The notes under the pieces: generated by a model
Seen by the model: only the letters and a program-made list of their open reading frames with translations
Database searches by the model: none
Told to the model about the DNA's origin: nothing
Shown here: positions 6,465-12,408 of the stretch, piece after piece
Layout of the letters: every line of letters begins with the position of its first letter
Numbering within the stretch: the stretch's first letter is position 1
Translations under genes and position numbers: made by a program
Source: Ruminiclostridium sp.
GTDB taxonomy: Bacteria; Bacillota; Clostridia; Oscillospirales; Ruminococcaceae
Direction: 5' to 3'
Length of the DNA: 32,918 nucleotides
NCBI GenBank assembly: GCA_017942025.1
Contig: JAGAVH010000062.1
Location: forward strand, 1-32,918

Positions 6465-7013
6465 ATGGAAATAAGAACAGAAGAATTAAAGGAAAAAGCA
6501 AAGACTCTCCGTGCAGGAGATAAAATAGAGCTTTCAGGCACCGTCTATACATCAAGAGATGCGGCGCACAAAAGAATAATACAGCTTATAGAAAAAGGTG
6601 AGCCTCTCCCCTTTGAGATTGACGGTGCGTCTATATATTATGCCGGTCCCACCGGAACGAAGGAAGGTATGGCAATAGGCTCCTGCGGTCCTACCACATC
6701 AGGCAGAATGGATGTCTATGCTCCTACACTCCTTGATATGGGACTTTCATCCATGATTGGCAAGGGCGAAAGAAACAAGGAAGTAATCGACGCAATCAAA
6801 AGAAACAAGGCAGTATATTTCTGTGCCATCGGTGGTGCAGGCGCACTTGCCTGCAAGTGTATAACCGAATGCGAGGTAATAGCCTTTTCAGACCTTGGCT
6901 GTGAAAGTGTAAAAAAACTCACCTTTGACCGTTTTCCGCTTATAGTCGCTATAGACTGCGAGGGCGGAAACCTGTTCCAGTCCGGAAGAAAGGAATATTC
7001 ATCAGTAAATTAA
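6465..7013 (+). CDS. Class I fumarase / L(+)-tartrate dehydratase beta-subunit-like protein
   Basis: A 182-residue protein matching the C-terminal (beta) half of iron-sulfur fumarate hydratases and tartrate dehydratases, which interconvert fumarate and malate. Family marks: GPTGTKEG (61-68), SCGPTTSGRMD (73-83) with the conserved GPTTS-RMD substrate loop, MIGKG (97-101), and YFCAIGGAGALACKCI (118-133). The iron-sulfur cluster is held by the alpha subunit, which is absent from the window, so this gene is separated from its normal adjacent partner. Length is normal for a stand-alone beta subunit. The ATG at 6465 follows GAAAGGA. The next gene has its own consensus promoter, so this is probably monocistronic or depends on readthrough from 5'. 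The alpha subunit presumably lies elsewhere on the chromosome. Confidence 0.88.
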   Translation: MEIRTEELKEKAKTLRAGDKIELSGTVYTSRDAAHKRIIQLIEKGEPLPFEIDGASIYYAGPTGTKEGMAIGSCGPTTSGRMDVYAPTLLDMGLSSMIGKGERNKEVIDAIKRNKAVYFCAIGGAGALACKCITECEVIAFSDLGCESVKKLTFDRFPLIVAIDCEGGNLFQSGRKEYSSVN

Positions 7014-7045
7014 AAATTTATTTTGAAAAGGATTATTTTTACATA

Positions 7046-7074
7046 TTGACAAGCAATAAAAACTATGCTATAAT
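7046..7074 (+). promoter_or_regulatory. Perfect-consensus sigma-A promoter of the sigma factor gene
   Basis: TTGACA (7046-7051), 17 bases, TATAAT (7069-7074). All 12 consensus positions match. Transcription would start near 7081, giving a leader of about 93 bases before the ATG at 7174. Confidence 0.92.
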
Positions 7075-7173
7075 GTGTTAAATAGTCAAAATTTGTCGTT
7101 TTCTGACTCTGAAAATGTTTTTTCGGAGTATCTGAAGGTCTTGCGACACTCCGAGGCACTGAGGTATTCATAT

Positions 7174-7755
7174 ATGGTAACAGAAAATAAAAAGCTCAGC
7201 GATGAAGAGTTACTGAGAAATATAAAAAGTACCGACAAGATAAGCAGTGGCGAGGCGGCTGTTCTTGTTGAACGATATATGAACATCGTAAGAGTCAAGG
7301 CTCTTACAACTGCTGCACGATACCCTTCAGCAGATTTTGACGACCTGTTTTCTGACGGGCTTATGGGACTGCTCAAAGCCATCAGATATTATAATGAAGA
7401 AAAGGGCGCGTCCTTTGCTACCTTCGCTTCTCTGTGCGTTGACACAAGTATGAAAACCTGTGTTGCAAAATCACTCAAGGCATCCCCTGCAAACAAGGAT
7501 GATGATTTTGATTTCAGCGCTCTTCAGGATGACGGCAAGGCAACTGAGGATATCATCATAGATAAAGAGCGGGACGGAGAGTTCTACAAAAAGCTGAGTG
7601 GAATACTCACCGCTAAGGAAATGTCGGTACTGGATATGTACCTCAGGCATTTTTCCTATCAGCAGATAGGCGAAGTGCTTGGCATAAAGGAAAAATCAGT
7701 AGATAATGCTCTGCAGAGAGCAAAATCGAAGATAAGGCACAATCTTGGGAAATAA
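7174..7755 (+). CDS. RNA polymerase sigma-70 family factor, SigH-like
   Basis: A 193-residue alternative sigma factor. Region 2 is clear: DEELLRNIKS at the N-terminus, a conserved core around SADFDDLFSDGLMGLLKAIR, then KGASFATFASLCVDTSMK, which binds core polymerase and the -10 element. Region 4 is the C-terminal helix-turn-helix (LTAKEMSVLDMYLRHFSYQQIGEVLGIKEKSVDNALQRAKSKI) for the -35 element. Arrangement and length fit the SigH/Spo0H group used in stationary phase and sporulation entry. I do not assign spo0H firmly because region 2.4 differs from Bacillus. The start is ATG at 7174 with GAGGT at 8-base spacing; the frame is open back to 7075, but that part overlaps the promoter. A short hairpin plus T5 overlaps the stop codon. 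Confidence 0.88.
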   Translation: MVTENKKLSDEELLRNIKSTDKISSGEAAVLVERYMNIVRVKALTTAARYPSADFDDLFSDGLMGLLKAIRYYNEEKGASFATFASLCVDTSMKTCVAKSLKASPANKDDDFDFSALQDDGKATEDIIIDKERDGEFYKKLSGILTAKEMSVLDMYLRHFSYQQIGEVLGIKEKSVDNALQRAKSKIRHNLGK

Positions 7756-7771
7756 GACGTAAGTCTTTTTC
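7754..7771 (+). terminator. Short hairpin and T-run at the sigma factor stop codon
   Basis: AAGAC (7754-7758) pairs with GTCTT (7763-7767) and a run of T follows. The stem is only 5 bp, so this is a weak call. A second small palindrome (CACGC/GCGTG, 7778-7790) lies between it and the zinc-ribbon gene. Confidence 0.35.
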
Positions 7772-7816
7772 ATATAACACGCACAGCGTGAAAAATTTTA
7801 AACGAGGTATATTTCT

Positions 7817-8089
7817 ATGTACGAAGACAAGACCCTTATTTGCAAGGACTGTGGTGCAGAATTTGTATTCACAGCAGGCGAACAGGAATTTTACGCACAG
7901 AACGGCTTTACAAACGAGCCCAAGAGATGTAAGGCTTGCCGTGACGCTAAGAAGAACGGCGGCGTAAAGCGTGAAATGTTCATTGCTACTTGTGCTGAAT
8001 GCGGCGGCGAGGCTAAGATTCCTTTCCAGCCCCACGATGACAGACCTGTATATTGCAGTGAATGCTTCGCAAAGAGAAAGGCTGACTAA
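7817..8089 (+). CDS. Double zinc-ribbon small protein (zf-trcl type)
   Basis: A 90-residue protein with two four-cysteine sites. The first uses Cys9/Cys12 (CKDC) and Cys38/Cys41 (CKAC) around EFVFTAGEQEFYAQNGF, the known probable zinc-ribbon family found in many Firmicutes. The second uses Cys59/Cys62 (CAEC) and Cys80/Cys83 (CSEC) around GEAKIPFQPHDDRPVY, typical of a zinc-knuckle seen at the end of related proteins and of DEAD-box-like factors. Together they suggest a nucleic-acid or protein-binding adaptor; the biological role is unknown. The ATG at 7817 follows CGAGGTA. The protein is basic between the two sites (KKNGGVKREM). It is followed by the structured spacer 8090-8260. Confidence 0.85.
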   Translation: MYEDKTLICKDCGAEFVFTAGEQEFYAQNGFTNEPKRCKACRDAKKNGGVKREMFIATCAECGGEAKIPFQPHDDRPVYCSECFAKRKAD

Positions 8090-8260
8090 TCTCTACTTAT
8101 ATACGCACCAGAAGTTAGTTAGGGCGGTTATAGGGTAGGTCTTGTACATATCCCGATATTCTGAATAACAACACCAAAGGTCAGTATTCAAGGAAAAAGA
8201 CAGCAAGGCGGCAGCCTTAATATGCAACATCCCTCCGAGCTGCTCGGAGGGATATTTTTA
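8090..8260 (+). other. Structured intergenic segment, candidate small RNA
   Basis: About 170 bases without a reading frame, with several nested complementary segments. GAATA near 8163 faces TATTC near 8184, with ACC/GGT between them. AAGGC/GCCTT form a tight stem-loop (8205-8218, loop GGCA). The strong terminator 8229-8259 closes the segment. It could be a 3' UTR of the zinc-ribbon gene or an independent small RNA. It does not fit any riboswitch, 6S, tmRNA, RNase P or SRP pattern that I can recall. A faint resemblance to the SRP apical stem was considered but did not hold. Confidence 0.3.
8229..8259 (+). terminator. Strong intrinsic terminator
   Basis: A perfect 11-bp stem ATCCCTCCGAG/CTCGGAGGGAT (8229-8239 with 8243-8253), a 3-base loop, then ATTTTT. 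It ends the transcript from the zinc-ribbon gene or from the candidate small RNA, 13 bases before the acetyltransferase start. Confidence 0.9.
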
Positions 8261-8271
8261 GTGAGGATAAT

Positions 8272-8727
8272 ATGAATAATATAAGAAAAGCAAATAATTC
8301 GGATATATCAAGAATTGCAGAGATAATAGTTGTGAATTACCGCAACAATTTCTACCCATTTTTCAAAAATGACGAATTTTATTTTGGTGAGCTTAACGTA
8401 ATGGATCTTGCCAAAGAGTACAGCGAAAAGCAGGAAAATCTTGAAAACACCTACGTTTATGATGACGGAGTTGTAAAGGGGCTTATCAGAATAAAGGATA
8501 AAGAAATAGAAAAGCTCTTTATCGAGCCTGCCTTTCAGAGCAAGGGTATCGGAGCAGAGCTTCTGCATTTTGCTATAGATAATTGTGGTACGGATTTTCT
8601 CTGGGTACTGGAATATAACAAAAGAGGCATAGCATTCTATGAGCGTAACGGCTTTAAGCTGACAGGCGAAAAGATGATAGAGGACGAATGGGTGCCGCTA
8701 CTGAAAATGAGCCTTGGAAACGCCTGA
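8272..8727 (+). CDS. GNAT-family N-acetyltransferase
   Basis: A 151-residue single-domain acetyltransferase. The acetyl-CoA pyrophosphate loop is QSKGIGAELL (89-98, Gln-x-x-Gly-x-Gly), preceded by a strand EIEKLFIEPAF. It is followed by the motif B region LEYNKRGIAFYERNGFKLTGE (113-133), with the conserved Asn and Tyr of the fold. The substrate is unknown; small molecules or protein N-termini are both possible. The ATG follows GAGGATAAT. It lies directly after a strong terminator and no clear promoter is visible in the 12-base gap. Expression may come from readthrough or from a promoter inside the structured segment upstream. Confidence 0.88.
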   Translation: MNNIRKANNSDISRIAEIIVVNYRNNFYPFFKNDEFYFGELNVMDLAKEYSEKQENLENTYVYDDGVVKGLIRIKDKEIEKLFIEPAFQSKGIGAELLHFAIDNCGTDFLWVLEYNKRGIAFYERNGFKLTGEKMIEDEWVPLLKMSLGNA

Positions 8728-8868
8728 AAGCCTCATTTTATGGCAGATTCTCGGTTTGCGAGAGGAATTTTCGGTTTATGGGGTTGTGTTTTGTGTATCG
8801 GAAAGGTAGAATTGAAATTGCAAAGAAGCTTCCATGCACAAAAAATCACAAACGAAAGGAAATCTGAA

Positions 8869-10110
8869 ATGGAAGAAAAAACTATAGGTGCATTTTTATC
8901 AGCACTCAGAAAGTCAAAGGGGCTTACCCAGAGAGAGCTTGCAGAAATGCTTAACGTATCCGATAAGGCAGTAAGCCGCTGGGAACGTGACGAATGTGCT
9001 CCCGATCTTACTCTTATCCCCATACTTGCGGAAATATATGACGTCACCTGCGACGAGATATTAAAAGGTCAGCGTATCACAAAAACAAAGGAGGAAGCTC
9101 CCTCCGTCTACGTGAAAAGCGAAAAACAGCTTGACAGACTTTTAAGGAAAAGCAGAGTGAATTATCTTATACAGTGTATTATATCTGTTGGCGTTGCGGT
9201 GTTGGGACTTATTGTGTCGATGGTGGCAAACTTCGCTTTTAGTTCAGCTCTGGCTGGATTCTTTATTGGTAGTGGATTTATAGCTGTTGCTGTTGTTCTT
9301 GCTGCTGTATTTACAATAAAAACTTTTTATTCAGTAGCGGATATGGAATTGCCACCCGAAAAACAGTCTCCCTACAGATATTTTCTGATATTTGCAACTG
9401 AAATAACAGCCTCACTTATTATAACTATATTTGCGCTTACATTACCGCTGGCAAGTGCTATTGATAGTATATATGGTAGTATATACAGTCTTACTTTTAT
9501 AACTGTTTCGGGCTGGATAGAGCATGGCACCGTAACAGGTCTTATTGCCCTTGCTGTATCACTTATCACACTTGCATTAACATATCTTATTTTATGGAAA
9601 ACACCGGATGACAAGGAAAACAAGAAAATTCGTCTTAGAAAATTACAAATAGGAATTGTACTATTTTCGTTTATTGCGGTATCGGTTACCTTTATGGGGT
9701 TTATAGTGACCAGTGAAGTAACACACAGCTGGCCTCGCAGTGAGATCGATTTATTTTCCGGTCCTGATAAATTTTACAGCATAGAGGACTTTGATAAATA
9801 TATACAGTCTCACAAAGTGGAAGGAAAGGAATATAACGCAAAATTTAACCGTCATATATTTGATCCGTCCGGTCAGAAAGTACGCTATACATATAATCTT
9901 TCGGATACAGATATTCATATGGTTGATTATTGGTATGATGATGATAATGAGATTTTCTTAAAAATATATGTTTATACACAGGAATTTGCTTATTCCTGTT
10001 ACATGCTAAGAGATATAATTTTGTTGGCGTTTTTATTTGCTATTGTTGTAGAAATTGTTGTAGCAATTATAATTTACGTGAAGAAAAGCAGAAAGATAAA
10101 AAAATCTTAA
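8869..10110 (+). CDS. Membrane-anchored XRE-family regulator
   Basis: A 413-residue one-component regulator. Residues 5-65 form a Cro/CI helix-turn-helix (SKGLTQRELAEMLNVSDKAV then SRWERDECAPDLTLIPILAE), followed by a short basic linker. From about residue 100 there are hydrophobic segments near 100-150 (two helices), 170-195, 220-250, 265-290 and a last one near 380-405. Between the last two lies an extracytoplasmic region of about 85 residues, rich in Asp and Tyr (SEVTHSWPRSEIDLF...). A membrane-bound DNA-binding protein that senses an envelope signal is a reasonable inference; the ligand and targets are unknown. The start is ATG at 8869 after AAAGGAA; the upstream in-frame ATG at 8740 has no ribosome site. 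It is monocistronic, followed by a strong terminator. The spacer 8728-8868 shows no clear promoter. Confidence 0.8.
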   Translation: MEEKTIGAFLSALRKSKGLTQRELAEMLNVSDKAVSRWERDECAPDLTLIPILAEIYDVTCDEILKGQRITKTKEEAPSVYVKSEKQLDRLLRKSRVNYLIQCIISVGVAVLGLIVSMVANFAFSSALAGFFIGSGFIAVAVVLAAVFTIKTFYSVADMELPPEKQSPYRYFLIFATEITASLIITIFALTLPLASAIDSIYGSIYSLTFITVSGWIEHGTVTGLIALAVSLITLALTYLILWKTPDDKENKKIRLRKLQIGIVLFSFIAVSVTFMGFIVTSEVTHSWPRSEIDLFSGPDKFYSIEDFDKYIQSHKVEGKEYNAKFNRHIFDPSGQKVRYTYNLSDTDIHMVDYWYDDDNEIFLKIYVYTQEFAYSCYMLRDIILLAFLFAIVVEIVVAIIIYVKKSRKIKKS

Positions 10111-10128
10111 AATGAATATGCTGATGCG

Positions 10129-10164
10129 AAAATCCCCTTGATTCAGGTCAAGGGGATTTTTTAT
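10129..10164 (+). terminator. Intrinsic terminator of the membrane regulator
   Basis: A 13-bp stem pairs 10129-10141 with 10148-10160 (loop TTCAGG) and runs into TTTTTT. The A-rich 5' side means it could also work on the other strand. Confidence 0.92.
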
Positions 10165-10181
10165 TATTAGTACATATTTTC

Positions 10182-10225
10182 CCCTTTCTGACAGATACTT
10201 TTAAAAAGCATTATTTCAGAAAGGG
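10182..10225 (+). promoter_or_regulatory. Inverted repeat holding the sleB-like ribosome site
   Basis: CCCTTTCTGA (10182-10191) is perfectly complementary to TCAGAAAGGG (10216-10225), with a 24-base AT-rich loop. The right arm contains AGAAAGGG, the Shine-Dalgarno sequence seven bases before the ATG. If transcription starts upstream of 10182 the ribosome site would be masked. If it starts within the loop, the repeat could instead be a protein-binding site. Neither is demonstrated. Confidence 0.5.
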
Positions 10226-10232
10226 AAAAATC

Positions 10233-10922
10233 ATGGAAAGAATCAGAAACTTAAACAGCTTTTACAAAATGTCGGTCATTGCTATTGCTATGCTTCTGAC
10301 AGCGGGAATTATAAGCCATATAATAGCTGACAATATGTCAAAGCCTGTGTATTCTGCAAGAGGCTCCCAGGGTGCAGAGGTGGAGGCTATCCAGCAGGTA
10401 TTATCCGACTGGGGACTTTTTGACGCAGAGATAACGGGATATTTCGGAGAAAAGACAGAAGAGGCTATAATCCGTTTTCAGCGGATAAAGGGACTTGCCC
10501 AGACGGGAGTTGCCGACCAGGCTACTTTAAAATTGCTTGGCGTTACAATAGGGCAGATTCCTGCCGCAACCGAAGCAAATGTCAATCTGCTTGCCCGTAT
10601 CATTTCTGCCGAGGGCAGAGGCGAGCCCTATATCGGTCAGGTGGCTATCGGGGCGGTTATTATGAACAGAATCGAGCACCCCTCCTTCCCCGATACTCTT
10701 GCAGGTATAATCTACGAAAACGGTGCCTTTACCGCCATAACTGACGGACAGTTCAATGAGCCGGTGGCGGACTCTGCCTATTCCGCCGCCCGTGACGCTC
10801 TTTCAGGCTGGGACCCTACAGGAGGATGTATATATTACTACAATCCCGATAAGACAGACGACGCCTTTATAAAAAGCCGCACTGTGCAAAAGGTCATCGG
10901 AGCGCATTATTTCTGCGTATAA
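10233..10922 (+). CDS. sleB: SleB-type spore cortex / cell wall hydrolase
   Basis: A 229-residue exported enzyme. Residues 11-31 form a signal anchor or signal peptide (MSVIAIAMLLTAGIISHII). Residues 40-104 are a peptidoglycan-binding type 1 domain (EVEAIQQVLSDWGLFDAEI, then FGEKTEEAIIRFQRIKGL). Residues 115-229 form the SleB/CwlJ hydrolase domain (ARIISAEGRGEPYIGQVAIG), where Glu127 matches the catalytic glutamate of this lytic transglycosylase family. The family degrades muramic-lactam cortex during spore germination, though some members act on vegetative wall. The symbol rests on domain order, which is exactly that of SleB. No YpeB partner follows, unlike in Bacillus; the next gene is an unrelated transporter with its own promoter. 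Its ribosome site lies in a hairpin arm. Confidence 0.85.
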   Translation: MERIRNLNSFYKMSVIAIAMLLTAGIISHIIADNMSKPVYSARGSQGAEVEAIQQVLSDWGLFDAEITGYFGEKTEEAIIRFQRIKGLAQTGVADQATLKLLGVTIGQIPAATEANVNLLARIISAEGRGEPYIGQVAIGAVIMNRIEHPSFPDTLAGIIYENGAFTAITDGQFNEPVADSAYSAARDALSGWDPTGGCIYYYNPDKTDDAFIKSRTVQKVIGAHYFCV

Positions 10923-10937
10923 AAATAATATTTTCTC

Positions 10938-10966
10938 TTGCCTTTTTCCTTTGTTTATGGTATCAT
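10938..10966 (+). promoter_or_regulatory. Promoter of the NSS transporter
   Basis: TTGCCT (10938-10943), a 17-base spacer and TATCAT (10961-10966). The start codon lies 33 bases further on. Confidence 0.7.
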
Positions 10967-10998
10967 AGAATGGTACTTTTAAAACCTTCGGAGGATTT

Positions 10999-12366
10999 AT
11001 GGAAAGAGAAAAATTAAGCAGTCGTCTGGGCTTTATACTGCTCAGTGCAGGCTGTGCAATAGGAATAGGAAACGTGTGGAAGTTCCCCTATATCACGGGA
11101 CAGAACGGCGGCGGTATCTTTGTACTGATTTATCTGTTCTTCCTTATAGTAATGGGTGTTCCCGTGCTGACGATGGAATTTTCCATGGGAAGAGCCGCAC
11201 AGAAGAGTGTTGCAAAGCTGTACCACAAATTAGAGCCAAAGGGCAGTAAATGGCGTCTGCACGGATTCTTCTGCCTTGCGGGAAATATCATTCTGATGAT
11301 GTTCTACACTACAGTTTCAGGCTATATGCTGAATTACTTTGTAAAGATGGCAACGGGCGTCTTTGAGGGACTTGACCCTTCGGGAGTCAAAGAAGTCTAC
11401 TCCTCTATGCAGGCTGATCCCTTATCGAGCGTTCTGTTTATGGGTATAGTCGTTCTGATAGGTACTCTTGTATGTGCAGGCGGCGTTAAAAACGGTCTTG
11501 AACGAATTACAAAATATATGATGCTGGCATTACTTGCAATTATGGTAGTGCTTGCTATAAACAGTATCTTTTTACCCGGCGGCGACAAGGGACTTTCCTT
11601 CTATCTTATCCCTGACATTGACAGATTTTTAGAGCAGGGCGCAGGAAACGTAATAGTAGCGGCGATGAATCAGGCGTTCTTTACTTTAAGCCTTGGTATA
11701 GGCGGTATGGCTATCTTCGGAAGCTACATTGATAAAAAACGCTCTCTTATGGGAGAAGCGGTAACGGTAGCGGCTTTAGATACATTTGTAGCTTTCTGTT
11801 CAGGTCTTATCATCTTCCCTGCCTGCTTTGCGTATAACGTTCAGCCTGACAGCGGCCCGAACCTCATATTCGTAACCCTGCCAAACATATTCAACAATAT
11901 CCCCTTAGGAAGACTCTGGGGTAGCTTATTCTTCGTATTTATGGGCTTTGCGGCATTATCTACAGTATTTACTGTATTTGAAGGCATTATCGCAGGAATT
12001 ATGGACCTCACCGGTTGGAGCAGAAAAAAGACCTGTCTTATAGGTGGTATAGGCTTATTCCTGTTATCCCTTCCCTGTGCACTTGGCGCAAATCTTCTGT
12101 CAGGTATTACCCCCTTTGGTGCAGGCAGTACCATAATGGATTTAGAGGACTTTGCAGTATCCAATATACTCCTCCCCTTAGGCTCGCTTATTTTCATAGT
12201 ATTCTGTACTATAAGATACGGCTGGGGCTGGAAGAACTTTACCGAGGAAGCAAATACCGGCAAGGGTATAAAGGTTCACAAGTGGATGAGAGGCTATATG
12301 ACCTTTGTTCTGCCTGTTATCGTTCTGGTACTGTTTGTTGTCGGAATCATCAATTTCTTTGGCTGA
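10999..12366 (+). CDS. Sodium-dependent transporter, NSS (SNF) family
   Basis: A 455-residue polytopic membrane protein with roughly 11 to 12 helices. The first helix carries the family signature RLGFILLSAGCAIGIGNVWK with FPY, whose unwound Gly-rich part binds sodium and substrate in LeuT. FSMGRAAQKS after helix 2 is the conserved intracellular loop. NQAFFTLSLGIGGMAIFGSY matches the helix 6 substrate region. NSS members import amino acids or related amines with sodium; the exact substrate is not readable. Length is typical of bacterial 11- or 12-helix members. The ATG at 10999 follows CGGAGGA. It is monocistronic, with its own promoter and a terminator shared with the convergent recD2. Confidence 0.93.
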   Translation: MEREKLSSRLGFILLSAGCAIGIGNVWKFPYITGQNGGGIFVLIYLFFLIVMGVPVLTMEFSMGRAAQKSVAKLYHKLEPKGSKWRLHGFFCLAGNIILMMFYTTVSGYMLNYFVKMATGVFEGLDPSGVKEVYSSMQADPLSSVLFMGIVVLIGTLVCAGGVKNGLERITKYMMLALLAIMVVLAINSIFLPGGDKGLSFYLIPDIDRFLEQGAGNVIVAAMNQAFFTLSLGIGGMAIFGSYIDKKRSLMGEAVTVAALDTFVAFCSGLIIFPACFAYNVQPDSGPNLIFVTLPNIFNNIPLGRLWGSLFFVFMGFAALSTVFTVFEGIIAGIMDLTGWSRKKTCLIGGIGLFLLSLPCALGANLLSGITPFGAGSTIMDLEDFAVSNILLPLGSLIFIVFCTIRYGWGWKNFTEEANTGKGIKVHKWMRGYMTFVLPVIVLVLFVVGIINFFG

Positions 12367-12371
12367 ATATG

Positions 12372-12408
12372 AAAAAACAGGATTACTATTTAAGTAATCC
12401 CGTTTTTT
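12372..12408. terminator. Bidirectional terminator overlapping the recD2 stop codon
   Basis: AAAAAAC (12372-12378) and GGATTACT (12380-12387) pair with AGTAATCC (12393-12400) and GTTTTTT (12402-12408), with one A-C mismatch. Runs of six A and six T at the ends make it symmetric. The recD2 stop codon (12407-12409) lies in the right arm. Confidence 0.92.

Noticed and set aside
7075-7173. Upstream extension of the sigma-factor frame
   Set aside because: It begins inside the perfect promoter right after the -10 box, so it would not be transcribed in full. The ATG at 7174 has a proper GAGGT.
8090-8230. Signal recognition particle RNA
   Set aside because: A stretch near 8179-8210 has GGTCAG, GGAA and ACAGC fragments in SRP-like order. 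However, the closing stem and the canonical tetraloop with its flanking symmetric loop could not be formed.
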